Assembly (NCBI GenBank): GCA_030847615.1
Contig: JAUMIR010000004.1
Coordinates: forward strand, 223,261,501 to 223,325,500
Length of the DNA: 64,000 nucleotides
From: Gambelia wislizenii
Taxonomy: Eukaryota > Chordata > Lepidosauria > Squamata > Crotaphytidae
Direction: 5' to 3'
In this document: piece by piece, positions 33,798 through 44,366 of the stretch
How positions within the stretch are numbered: the first letter of the stretch is position 1
Layout: each line of letters starts with the position of its first letter
Position numbers and translations under genes: made by a program
The notes under the pieces: generated by a model
Database searches by the model: none
What the model saw: only the letters and a program-made list of their open reading frames with translations
What the model was told of the DNA's origin: nothing

Positions 33798-34318
33798 CTT
33801 AACAATTATTATTATGGAATAATTGTGTGTATGGTACCTTGTGAGACCATTTCACTGCTGAAGAAGACCAGTGTGGCTAAAACACATTTTCAGTACATTC
33901 TTCCTCTTCAGATACTGTAATTTTGTGTTGCTGCTTTATGAGATTTCATGATGTTCTTCCTAATATTTATTCAGATTATTCGTTTTATCTTGGTGTAAAA
34001 TGTATTCATAGTAATCCCTCCACCTTATCTTCTTGTTGCTTTGTGTGGTGTTTCTATTGAGGTATAGTGGAGGCAGGATCCACAGGGTTGAACTGCCAGG
34101 AATTTATCATTAACAGAGATAATGTCATATGACACCCCACCCCCACCCCCTGCAGATTTCTCTGATTACAAGTCCAGTCTTACTCTAAAGTTTTTGTCCA
34201 CTGGATGAAGATATAACCATTCTTAAATGTCCTTGGATCAACAGAACTCAGATACAGTGGTATAGTGGATTTAAAGTTACCAAAATGCTATGCCAGCATA
34301 AGATAACAATGGCATTCT
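33798..34318. other. Intronic sequence, no gene seen
   Basis: No second exon, repeat end or RNA gene recognised. Confidence 0.5.
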
Positions 34319-34541
34319 GGTCCTGTCTATGGGGGAGGGGATATGAACACATACAAAAAAGCATTCACAGCACTGCGACCTGTCCTAATGGTCAAAAGAG
34401 CCCACCTAAACTTTGCATGATCCCAAGCCAACAAGATGGTGGCTACGAGTGATTTATTCACACTTTTAAATCTGCCACCACCAAATTTTTTTAAAAAAAA
34501 TAGTTTACCATGGTGCGCACATGTGATATTTCATATTTTCA

Positions 34542-34574
<33 letters not shown>

Positions 34575-34973
34575 ATAAAAGATCACAATTTTATAGACTT
34601 ACCAGACCCTTGCTTAGCTGAAAATCCAACATGGCAGCAGCAGGTGCTTTCCCTGTTTCCTAGCCTCTTCCCCATGCTTGTCCAGCCAATCAGATTACAC
34701 TGCCTGTTTGCAGCAACACGAATGCAACTGTCCTAATGATCACAAATTCACATGCCATATGGCGCTTTTTTTAAAGTCTGGGAGAAGCCCCAGAGGCTTC
34801 CCACATGGAGTTTAAGGTGGATTTGGCTGCCCCCCTTCCGAATGACACATATTTATGCAAATGTCCATTTGTACAGATCACCTTCCATGTGATTGCCATT
34901 TGGATTATTTTCATTTTACCATTTATGGCAAATATATAATCATATTGCCATTTGGATTATATAGACAAGCCCA
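34319..34973. mobile_element. Possible Harbinger-like MITE
   Basis: The left 'ggtcctgtctatgggg' and right 'ttatatagacaagccc' resemble inverted ends of the 'gggcttgtctacac' type. There is no clear target duplication. A (GA)n run lies inside at 34549-34574. Confidence 0.35.
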
Positions 34974-35031
34974 CAGCTACAGTAATATATAACCACACAA
35001 ATAGTTTTGCACTGAAAATAAATGCAAGGTA

Positions 35032-35172
35032 GCTGTAGGCTATATTTCAGAGGAGGAACAGACAAAACCACCCCTGAGTATTCCTTGCCTAAGAAAATCC
35101 TATAAAATCCATGGGGTCACCATAAATCACAGGTGACTTGAAGGCACTTACGCATATGTACACACACAGCCA
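35032..35172 (+). mobile_element. 5S-derived SINE, 3' part only
   Basis: 'gtaggctatatttcagaggaggaac', 'attccttgcctaagaaaatcctataaaatcc' and 'cacaggtgacttgaaggc' with a CA-rich end match 58570-58715. Confidence 0.65.
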
Positions 35173-35474
35173 TAACCATGAGAACTGCTTACAAAACTAG
35201 CTAAGAAATTTGGCCTGCCAAGTCTACAAGAGATTTGTCCTTCAGCACCATCTACTGGTAGTATATCGGTGAAATATTTAGGCGATACACAGTACATCTA
35301 ATACTACCATGCATGCAGAAAAAGCCTTAGGGAGTAAATTGTTAAGAATTGTGTTTATCTGCAATTAAGGTTACTTTTTTGGCCGAATTCTACCTCGCAG
35401 TGCAATCCTGGCCATGCTTGCCTGGTGTAAGTCATACTGCGTTCAATGGAGCTTATTCCTTGGAGCATCACAGG

Positions 35475-35645
35475 AGCTGTTGTTATGTGCTTCAAGTCAG
35501 CTTCAACTTATGGCAACCCTCTGAATGTGATCACTCAAGAGCCTGGGTTATTACAAAGCCCTATACAGGTCTTGCAAACTCAGCACTTTCGTGACTGAGT
35601 CAATCTACCGTACTGTAACGTGGTCTTCTTCTTTTCCTACTACCT
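35475..35645 (-). mobile_element. tRNA-type SINE, minus strand
   Basis: 'gtgcttcaagtcagcttcaacttatggcaaccct', 'aggtcttgcaaactcagcac' and 'gtggtcttcttcttttcctactaccttcca'. This is the uninterrupted counterpart of 23683-24035. Confidence 0.6.
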
Positions 35646-35649
35646 TCCA

Positions 35650-35850
35650 CTTTGTTGTCATTGTGTGCCTTCAAATAATTTCCAACTTATGGCAACCTTA
35701 AGGTGAACCTATCACAGGGGTTCTGAGGGCTGAGAGTGTATGGCTTGCCCAAGTCACCCAGTGGGTTTCATGGCCAAGCAGGGATTCAAATCCTGGTCTC
35801 CAGAGTTGTAGTCCAACACTCAAACCACTATGCCTCCCTTTACCAAGCAT
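35650..35850 (-). mobile_element. tRNA-derived SINE, minus strand
   Basis: 'tgtgtgccttcaaataatttccaacttatggcaacc', 'aagtcacccagtgggtttcatggccaagcagggattcaaatcc' and 'cactcaaaccactatgcctccc' are the reverse complement of the SINE at 31596-31825. The B box sits at ~35785. Confidence 0.75.
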
Positions 35851-35871
35851 TATCTTTTCCAGTGACTCATT

Positions 35872-36366
35872 CAGAAAGGATATTGACAAATTGGAGCGTG
35901 TCCAGAGAAGGGCAACTAAAATGGTGAAAGGTCTGGAAACAATGCCTTATGAGGAGAGACTTAGGGAGCTGGGTATGTTTAGCCTGGAAAAAAGACGGTT
36001 AAGAGGCGATATGATAGCCCTGTTTAAGTATTTGAAGGGATGTCACGCTGAGGATGGAGCAGGCTTGTTTTCTGCTGCTCTAGAGATTGGAACACGGAGC
36101 AATGGATGCAAGCTCCAGGAACAGAGATTCCACCTCAACATTAGGAGGAACTTTTTGACAGTAAGAGCTGTTCGGCAGTGGAACACACTCCCTCGGAGCG
36201 TGGTGGGGTCTCCTTCCTTGGAGGTCTTTAAACAGAGGCTGGATGGCCATCTGTCGGGGATGCTTTGATCAAGATTTCCTGCGTGGCAGGGGGGTTGGAC
36301 TGGATGGCCCTCGTGGTCTCTTCCAACTCTGCAATTCTATGATTCTATGATTCTATGATTCTATGT
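35872..36366 (+). mobile_element. CR1 LINE 3' end with (ATTCTATG)n tail
   Basis: The element holds the C-terminal end of the CR1 polyprotein and the full 3' UTR, ending in 'gattctatgattctatg' octamer repeats (36338-36366), the CR1 hallmark. The 5' end is truncated, as is usual for CR1. Confidence 0.9.
35891..36268 (+). pseudogene. CR1 ORF2 C-terminal fragment
   Basis: The 125-codon frame has 'MERVQRRATKMVKGLE', 'YEERLRELGMFSLEKRRLRGD', 'IALFKYLKGC', 'RNFLTVRAVRQWNTLPRSVV' and 'SPSLEVFKQRLDGHL'. This is the post-RT end of CR1 ORF2. It is intact to its stop, but there is no RT core, so the piece is inactive. Confidence 0.85.
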
Positions 36367-36400
36367 GATCTCGTGATATATTCAAATTATGGAAGCCTCA

Positions 36401-36955
36401 GGTCTCATCTACATGAGCCAGAATATGCTGGCTCCCCACCAGCATATGAGATTTACCAGACCCTGGCTTGTTCCTCCTTACCTGCATGAAATGGAATAGA
36501 GTCCAGACCTCCATACTAGGCCATCTCTGCAGCCACGGACACCACCGTCTATGTCACTCTCTCCAAATCCAGAAAACTGGCCTGCAGCATGTGATCAAGG
36601 TCCCCTGCATGCGACCAGCTTTGGTCACATGCTGCAGGACTCCTTTCTGGCTTTGGAGAGAGCAATGAGGATGGCAGCTGCAGCAAATGGGCCAGAGGGC
36701 TGGTACGGTCTCCTAAGGCCATGCAGGGCCCAATCTGTTTTTTCCAGAATGAGATGGTTTTTCCCAGGTTTTTTGCTGAAATGTTTTATTGGGCTTTACC
36801 CTGTCTCCCCTCCCAACTCCATCTTCCCTCCATCTTTTCCCCAGGCATCATCTGGACTACCCAGAGCCAAAACTGGGCAAAGGCCCGGTGTCATTAGGAC
36901 TGCAGGGCTCTTATACAGGGGCAAGACAGGGCAAATAGTCCATCCAGACAAGTCC
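36401..36955. mobile_element. Harbinger-like MITE with TCA duplication
   Basis: The ends 'ggtctcatctacatgagcc' and 'atccagacaagtcc' (inverted) are flanked by TCA on both sides (36398-36400, 36956-36958). The interior shares 'gaaatgttttattgggc' with the MITE at 1996-2515 in opposite orientation. Confidence 0.7.
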
Positions 36956-36959
36956 TCAG

Positions 36960-37320
36960 TTTAGTCCTTTTGGCTTCTAGTTAGTGTTCAGGCTCTATTT
37001 GCTCTCGTATCCATTTATTGGTTGTTTTGGCAGTCCATGGTATCTGTAGAACTCTCCTCCAGCATGACATATCAAATGGGTTGATTTTCTTCCTGTCAGC
37101 TTTCTTCGCCATCCAACTTTCAGAACCACATATAGAAACTGGAAATACAATGGCATGGATGATCCTGGGTTTGGTATTGAATGATATAGCTTTACACCTG
37201 AGGACCTTATCTATCTGCCCTTTCAAGAAATCTTCTGATTTCTTGACTACAGTATCCATTTTGCTTTATGACTCAGCCATGGTATAGAAAAACTTTAACT
37301 ATTTTGATGTCTTCATGATC
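36960..37320 (-). pseudogene. BovB (RTE) LINE C-terminal remnant
   Basis: The minus-strand frame 37259-36981 has 'KPRIIHAIVFPVSICGSESW', 'KKADRKKINPFDMSCWRRVLQIPWTAKTTN', and then a 'I..QIEPEH' end. The 'YGCESW...FE.WCWRRLLR.PWT' order is diagnostic of BovB ORF2 just after the RT. A further decayed block upstream (37260-37320) reads 'NGYCSQEIRR'. No tail repeat is seen on the left. Confidence 0.85.
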
Positions 37321-37905
37321 CACTTTGAAGTTATATCAATAACACATGGTCATTATTTTACTTTTCTTGTTATTCAGTAAAGACAAAAACCCACTGGGGT
37401 AAATGATCACACAACAAATAATAAAACCCAGAAATAGAAGTCTGCACAAATTAAACCAATAAACCACAAAAGAGTAAATTATAACAATATAATCTCATTT
37501 GAGTATTAGCTATTCATATAAACATTATAGAAACAATTGAATTAGACATAACCACTACCGCATAACCTATACTGTGTCATACTTCTTATATTCTGATGAG
37601 TCCACAGGCAATACTAGTAATAAACACGTTCCACAATTAAATCCTCATTCACTGCTTAGAATGGTAGGTATTTCAAGGTCTGTATTGATTCTCACACTTA
37701 ATCCAAGGCCAATGGAATGCCAGCTATCTCATCTGTTTCACCGCTAGTACATAACTCGTATTTTTTTGTTGCAAAAACACAGCCAAGAATAATTAAAATC
37801 TTTCCAACATTGTTATCTCAAATGGACCACAACCAGTTTTCTTTACGTCATTGCCTACAAACAAAGTAAACCAAAACATAGATGATATAACTGTATTAGT
37901 AGTTA
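37321..37905. other. AT-rich stretch, no gene seen
   Basis: Rich in A and T, with no domain or terminal repeat recognised. Confidence 0.5.
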
Positions 37906-40003
37906 TCCTCAGATGCCAAGATTGACAAAGAGATCGATCACAGATTAGCAAAGGCATATACAGTTGTCCCTTCACATTCGCGGGGGTTCCGTTCCGCGGA
38001 CCCCCGCGAATGTGAAAAATCCGCGAATAACGACTCCCCTCCCCCCTCCCTCCCCAGGCCTTCGCGGGGCCTTCCTAGGCCCCACGGAGGTCTCCCCGGC
38101 CCTCCCTCCCTCCCTCCCGAGGCCTTTGCGGGGCCTTGCTAGGCCCCGCGGAGGTCTCCCCAGCCCTCCCTCCCTCCCTCCCCAGGCCTTTGCGGGGCCT
38201 TGCTAGGCCCCGCGGAGGTCTCCCCGGCCCTCCCTCCCTCCCTCCCCAGGCCTTCGCAGGGCCTTGCTAGGCCCCGTGGAGGTCTCCCCGGCCCTTCCTC
38301 CCTCCCTCCCCAGGCCTTCGCGGGGCCTTGCTAGGCCCCACGGAGGTCTCCCCGGCCCTTCCTCCCTCCTTCCCCAGGCCTTCGCGGGGCCTCCAGAGGG
38401 CCTCCGGGGGTCCCTCGAAGGCCTCCCCACACCTCCCCAGGCCTTCGCGGGGCCTCCGGGGGTCCCTCGAAGGCCTCCCCACCCCTCCCCAAGCCTTTGC
38501 GGGGCCTCCGGAGGGCCTCCGGGGGACCCGCGAAGGCCTCCCCACCCCTCCCCAGGCCTTCGCGGGGCCTCCGGAGGGCCTCCGGGGCTCCAGCGAAGGC
38601 CTCCCCACCCCTCCCCAGGCCTCCGGAGGTCCCTCGAAGGCCTCCCCACCCCTCCCCAGGCCTTCGCGGCGCCTCCGGAGGGCCTCCGGGGGTCCCGCGA
38701 AGGCCTCCCCACCCCTCCTCAGGCCTTTGCGGGGCCTCCGGGGGTCCCGCAAAGGCCTCCCCACCCCTCCCCAGGCCTTCGCGGCGCCTCCGGAGGGCCT
38801 CCAGGGGTCCCGCTAAGGCCTCCCCATCCCTCCCCAGGCCTTCATGGGGCCTCCGGAGGGCCTCCGGGCGTCCCGCGAAGGCCTCCCCACCCCTCCCCAG
38901 GCCTTCGTGGGGCCTCCGGAGGGCCTCCGGGGGTCCCGCGAAGGCCTCCCCACCCCTCCCCAGGCCTTCGCGGGGCCTCCGGGCATCCCGTGAAGGCCTC
39001 CCCACCCCTCCCCAGGCCTTCGCGGCGCCTCCGGAGGGCCTCCGGGGGTCCCGCGAAGGCCTCCCCACCCCTCCCCAGGCCTTCATGGGGCCTACGGAGC
39101 GCCTCCGGGGGCCCCGTGGAGGCCTCTCCGGGCCTCCCCGCTCCCTCCAGGTCTTTCATGGGGCCTCTGGAGGCCCCGTGTCGCGGTTTGGGGGGGGCCC
39201 GGGGGGGCCCTCCCAAAACCGCGAATAACCAAAACCGTGAATGTCAAGTTCACGAATGTGGAGGGACAACTGTAGTGCATTTGGAAGACTTCACAAAAGA
39301 GTCTGGAGCAATAAACACCTGAGGCAAAGCACAAAAATCAGTGTGTATAGAGCCATCGTACTGTCTATCCTCCTTTATGGATCTGAAACATGGGTCACCT
39401 ATCGTCACCACCTACGACTCCTCCAGCGCTTTCATCAGCGCTGTCTACGCACAATCCTAAATATACACTGGACTGACTATGTGACGAATGTTGCTGTCCT
39501 TGAGCAGGCAGGGATCATCAGCATTGAGGCCATGATATTGAGAACACAGCTGCGTTGGGCAGGGCACATTTCTAGGATGGAGGACCATTGCCTCCCCAAA
39601 AAAGTACTCTACGGTGAACTCGCCACGGGTCAGCGTAAGAGGGGCGCTCCAAAAAAGCGATACAAAGACTCCCTGAAACAACATCTCAGGCTCGGCCAAA
39701 TTGATCACCAACAGTGGTCCGCCCTGGCCTCACATCGGGACACATGGAGACGCACTATCCACAATGCTGCAGCCTTATTTGAGAACTCACGCTGAACAAG
39801 TCTTGAAGAGATACAACAACGCAGAAAGAATCACAACCCAAAAACATCACCCAAGGAGACCTTCTGCTGTGCTTTTTGCAACCGGACTTCTTTATCTCGG
39901 ATTGGCCTTTTTAGTCATCAGCGCACTTGCAGAAAGCGCGGGATGAGTCCTTCCTGAATCTTCGTTTGCGAAGAAAATCCAGAGAGAGAGAGAGAGAGAG
40001 AGA
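37906..40003 (+). mobile_element. RTE-like LINE copy 3, split by Tigger-like element
   Basis: Homology begins 'tcctcagatgccaagattgac' (37906). It is interrupted at 'gcatata' and resumes at 'gtgcatttggaagactt' (39275), continuous with the intact copies. The C-terminal domain then runs to the zinc-finger region. The frame breaks at 39793 and resumes in another phase. The 3' end has the perfect hairpin cttcg/cgaag (39959-39972) and an (AG)n tail (39981-40003). Confidence 0.85.
37961..39272. mobile_element. Tigger-like element with large GC-rich hairpin array
   Basis: The 1,312-bp element has ends CAGTTGTCCCTTCACATTC and GAATGTGGAGGGACAACTG, with TA outside both. The empty site is known from other LINE copies ('gcatatagtgcattt'). 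The interior comprises ~5 units of 64 bp (38030-38345) followed by many 62-63-bp units ('ccttcgcgggg...cccgcgaagg', each able to fold). It is very rich in intact CpG. It has no transposase. The long frames on both strands (e.g. 38264-39322) are periodic Pro/Arg/Ala/Gly products of the repeat. Confidence 0.9.
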
Positions 40004-40039
40004 TTAGTAGTAGTAGTAGTTGTTGTTGTTGTTGTTGTT
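40004..40039 (+). repeat. (AGT)n/(TTG)n microsatellite
   Basis: Runs of AGT and then TTG triplets directly follow the AG tail of the LINE. Confidence 0.85.
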
Positions 40040-40239
40040 AGGGTTTTAAATCTTGAGTTAAGTCTTGGGGGACCCTGGCAACAAAAGATATTTAAAGGGG
40101 GTCCCTGGTAAAGAAAAGGTTAAGAGTCACTGCCCTGTTTTGTTGTTGCCTTCTGGAACCACCATGATGGTAGGGAAGGAGAAGAGTAGATTCTCAACCA
40201 TTAGCCAAACAGACACTAATCCTCTTGCATATCTAAACT

Positions 40240-40410
40240 CAGAAACTAACCATTCAAATACACAAATTTACATATACTCCCCAACAGGGGTTCACAGTAT
40301 ATAAATTCCACACACACTCCTACCCAACCATTCTCTGAAGATGCCAGCCACAGATGCAAGTGAACCATCAGAAGTAAACTCTTCCAGAACACGGCCTTAA
40401 ACCCCCCCGG
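40240..40410 (+). mobile_element. Penelope-like remnant with hammerhead-like core
   Basis: 'CTGAAGA' (40335-40341), a stem 'tgcc...gca' and then 'GAAC' at ~40362 resemble a hammerhead ribozyme core (CUGANGA ... GAAAC) with one A lost. The wording 'ctctgaagatgccagccacagatgca' is, from memory, the common squamate Penelope-like motif. Flanks 'tataaattccacacacac' and 'ccagaacacggcc' fit. No RT or GIY-YIG sequence is present. Confidence 0.45.
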
Positions 40411-40439
40411 GGGGGGGACTAGGAAGATTCTCCTCTGTT

Positions 40440-40770
40440 GAAGAACTTGGACAGAGAGATTCAGAAGAGATCAAACTGCAGTGTTGGGTTTTTGTTTATG
40501 ACTGACCTGGAAAAACAGAACAGTTGACTGGCTGCTGAAGAAGGAGCTTTTAGAGGCCATGTGTGCTGTACATTTTTATCGATGTCTTTTAAAACTGCTT
40601 TTAATCAATTGTTATTTAATGCTATAATTTAGTTAATTGAATTTTAACATTATCCCTTTTTGTACTTTGAGCTGTACTTGTTTTTAATTTTGTTGTGAGA
40701 TAGTTGGGGTCTTCAATTTTGAGGAAAGAGCAGGAGAGAAATCAAATCTAAATACATAAATCATTGACCA
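40440..40770 (+). mobile_element. L2-like 3' UTR remnant
   Basis: AT-rich 'tttaaaactgcttttaatcaattgttatttaatgct' with a tail-like 'gagcaggagagaaatcaaatctaaatacataaat' resembles the L2 3' region, strongly diverged. Confidence 0.4.
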
Positions 40771-42329
40771 TTTCCACACAGAGCCCAAGGACATATAAAA
40801 TGTAAGGCTAAGATCTCTTTTTATCCAAACAATAGTTCACTGCATTTGGTAAGGCTATAAATTTTACTTCTCACATCATGATTGAAAAAGGATGTGTCTT
40901 TGACCCATAAGCTGTGAAAATGTTTTGTTACAGAATATATAATAAAGGCTTATGGACATTATGTTTGCATAGCATGCCTTTTATAGGTACAGTGTGTTCA
41001 AGATTATTTAACAAAGTGAGTTTCCTACCACGTGAAGTTTCCCACCCAGAGAAACATACCAGATAGCTCAGTTTTAGAGACCTTGAAGCAGCTAGAAACA
41101 GTACATGACAGATAGAGCTGAGGGCAGAGCACAGTGCAAGTCTCATTTTTTAGAGTGGGAGCTATGATAATATAAACTGGACTGGTATGTGTTTACCTGC
41201 TAGGTTTTGGCCCTGCTGCATGAGAGTAGGTGGTGAGGGACCAGAATTGGGGAACGATATTTTTAAAAATGGCAACTCCCAGAATTCCCCAGCTTTTCTG
41301 ACCACTAGTCAAACTGGCTGAGGATTCTCCCAGCTGGATTCAACTTTTCCAAGCTCTGTGGGGGACTTCTGAGTTCTTCCATTGTTTTGGTGGCTAATCC
41401 CCATTAAAATGTGTGGTGACATTCTTGTCTTATCCATTCTTGCCCAGCTCATCTGTTAAATGACATAACCAATGCAGAATAATTTCATGCAATTTTTTCC
41501 CTACTGTTGCTGTATGCAGTGACACTTATAACTGCACCACCCGCCCCGCCACCACCATGTCTGGTTTTAAAATGGATTGATGGCCATGCAAGGAATGCGG
41601 ATTGATTTACAATCTCATTTTGACCATCTTGCATTTCCAATAACACCTGAAAAAAGGTACATGAATCTGTGAAGCAAACTGTTACCTCTCCTCCCACCTG
41701 TTTAGTTTTGTGAGAAATAATCACTATTCTCCCTTCCAATATAACTAACTGATGAAGTTAGGATAACTCTGTATATAAGACATTATCAGACACAGCAAAA
41801 AATCTTGGGATTATGATGTCATGGTAGCACCAACAGGCCCCACTATTGCACAACATCATCATCTTTGCATGGTTACTCTGTGCTCCAGCTGCGAAAAAGG
41901 CTTTCCTTCTAATTGATGGGACAAGTCATCAATAGATCTTCAATATCAATTTTTTCATGCTATTGCTGATGTGCAAAACCATGTCCCATTGTAATCATGA
42001 GATTACAGCATGAATGGGTGGTCCTCAGTGAAAAAACCATCTGGGTGAGTATGCCAAAATGAAGCACAGGATGTTCTTTTTATGAACTGTCCCATTTCGT
42101 TTCAAGATGTTTAGGTTTGTTTCAGTGCTTGTGTGTTGATTTACTTTGTTAATTAAGGTGTTTTTGGAGTTTTAAGTGCGTTCATGTCTTCTCACAAGAA
42201 CTGCCAAAATCTTGCCCATGCTAAATCAAGGAAGTAAACTCCTATTCTTAAAGCACCACTGGTTGTTGTGTGGTAATTCTTTGGCAGTTCTTTCACATGA
42301 TTACAGTGATGTGCAATAGTAAGTGTATG
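40771..42329. other. No gene seen; one MITE fragment
   Basis: Mostly unique-looking sequence. 41240-41350 has a palindromic-MITE arm ('ggcaactcccagaattcccca'). Confidence 0.45.
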
Positions 42330-43090
42330 TCCAGAAAAGTAGCTCAAAATGCTAGCAGGATAAACAAGGGCTGGGAAAGCAGCTGAGCCCCAGTGATAGT
42401 TAATTAGGGAGAGCTAGATAAAGCTCAGAAAAAACAAGGTTCCATTTCTTGGAGAAGCAGCAATACAGGCAAGAAGACACACAGAGAAGAGTCCAGAATA
42501 CAGTCCAAAGGTCAAGGCTTACAGAAGGCAGTATTGTCCAGAAGTCGGTCCGTGGGTCAGCAGGATCAGGCAACAGGGTAGTCAGGAACAGTCCAAGGTC
42601 AAGGCACAAGTCAAGGCATCAAGGATTCAGGCACTGAAGTCAGCAGGAAGTTTTCTCCAGGAAGATCAGTTGATCTTTGACAAAGCATCCATTGCCTCTT
42701 CCAGCCTATATAAAGCAATTAAGACTTTGTCAGGTGTTTCTTCATGAGCAAGTTTTTCTCATAAATTCTCAGAGACCTCCTTTGAGCCTCCTTTTGAGCT
42801 CGCTGCTGGGTCTACGATGGTGGAGGTAAGTCCCTCTCCTCTTCATCCTTATCTGAGTGGGCAGGACTCTCTGCTGGGACTGATGCCAACCCACTTGGAC
42901 CAGGCTCTTCCTCTGCTTGAGCCTCTAGGATGGCAGGGTTCCCTCCTGGCACAGGTGTAGATAAACCTGTGTCAGGGTCTCTAGGGCCATTCCCTGCCAT
43001 GTCCTCCTCCTCCTCTGACTCTACAGCCTCATCAGGCTCACGAGGCATGGCAGTGTAATAATGCCATGATGTTTCCACTATCCTCATTCA
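42330..43090 (-). mobile_element. Candidate solo LTR
   Basis: On the minus strand an open, acidic, Pro/Glu-rich stretch (43087-42812) is followed by a TATA-like 'ctttatataggctgg' (~42705). Then comes a run of 'ccttgac', 'cctgactaccctgttgcctgatcctg' type sequence typical of reptile Gypsy-type LTRs. No TG..CA ends or target duplication were found, and no gag or pol adjoins. It could be another repeat class. Confidence 0.35.
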
Positions 43091-43844
43091 TAGATATACA
43101 ACGTTTTTAGAAGCTCATCTGATAATGTCCATACTGAGTTATATATTAGAACCTAAAGGTTTTAGTGGTAAAAGAAAAAAAAATCCAAATGGGAATTAAG
43201 GTAATTGTACATTTGTAAAGAAATGGGGACAACTATAGAAGGCGTTGTCTAACTCAGATATGGTTTATGATAGGGTGGGAACTGTATGTCCGCTCAGTAT
43301 AGGCTCACTGAGAGGTATCTGGCACTGCCTGGGGACGAAGTAAACCAAGGAACAGCAAAGCAGCAGATAAACTATGCAGCAGAATAGGGCTTGAAAAACA
43401 AAGGCGTCAGATAGCAGGCCTTATCACTGCTCTGACCCACTTTCACCCACAATAAGAAGACTTACAAACAACAAGGTTCTTCCAAAAATATCTGGAGGCT
43501 TTATTTTCAGTACCAGTGCAAAACACAGAGAGAATATATACAGAACCCACAACATTAACTCACACAGAGTGTATCTTTATAGAAGTGTTTAGCTAGTCAC
43601 TTTCTGCCTAGCCACAGCTGTGCACACACACCTTTCAGCTGTGCTATCAGAGTGGTCTGTTCCTCCAACATTTTCTTTCTGCTTAAAGGGATATTATCCT
43701 GACACTGTAGTGGGTTCAGGAGCCAATTTTATGTCCCTGGGATATTGCAGGGGTCACATGGAAAACCAAAAACACAAATCCAGAAGTGGCTGGAAGTCCA
43801 CGTTTGGCTTTGTAAAATACTTTGAAAAAATGTAGGGGTTTAGC
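43091..43844. other. No gene seen
   Basis: Nothing recognised on either strand. Confidence 0.5.
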
Positions 43845-43985
43845 CTATTGAGGCACTAGAGCCCTTTGTCTGAGAAGTCTTAAATACCCCTCCTAAAACT
43901 GCAACTCCTATAATTCCATAGGATATTGTCATGGCAGTTAAAGTGGAATATTTAGTGCTGTAATTGTTTCATGTGAAAAGGACCC
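43845..43985. mobile_element. Harbinger-type MITE fragment
   Basis: 'tgaggcactagagccctttg', 'aaaactgcaactcctataattccatagg' and 'catggcagttaaagtgg' are the diverged inner arms of the 12111-12314 family. Confidence 0.4.
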
Positions 43986-43989
43986 AGTG

Positions 43990-44345
43990 TCACCAGACTG
44001 TTTGAGAACATAAAAGAGGCTTTGCCCAACCAAGATGGATATAAACTAGATACATTTCAATCTGGTTTCAGGCCTGGTGAAGGAACAGAAGCAGCTTTAG
44101 TGATCTTTGTGGATTACCTGTGCCAGGAACTAGACAGGGGGGATGTTCCCTTATTGGATCTGCGGGACCTCTCAGTGGATTTCAATACCATCAACCATGG
44201 CATCTTTCTGGACTGCCTCACTGGGATGGAACTTGGAGGTGAACCCAAAAAGTAGTGCTGGGGGACTCTTGTTCGACCCCCCCCCCGGCCATTGGTCTGT
44301 GGGGTCCCTCAAGATTCCATTTTGTCCCCCATGTTATTTATATCA
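43990..44345 (+). pseudogene. L2 reverse transcriptase fragment
   Basis: 'LDTFQSGFRPGEGTEAAL', then 'LLDLRDLSVDFNTINHGIF' (the 'DLSxAFDT' block with Ala changed to Val), and a remnant of 'GVPQ.SILSPMLF' at ~44300-44335. This is the L2/CR1-type RT core. It is cut at 44345 where AT repeats and an RTE-like LINE begin. Confidence 0.7.
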
Positions 44346-44366
44346 TATTATATTAATTATATTATA

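Noticed and set aside
33739..33923. Extension of the GCNT2-like frame past 33738
   Set aside because: It reads through a strong splice donor into a T tract and TTG microsatellite with a poly-Leu product unlike the family.
38203..39322. Very long open frames on both strands (up to 352 codons)
   Set aside because: They are periodic Pro/Arg/Ala/Gly products of a stop-poor GC-rich repeat inside a transposon, open in several frames and on both strands at once.
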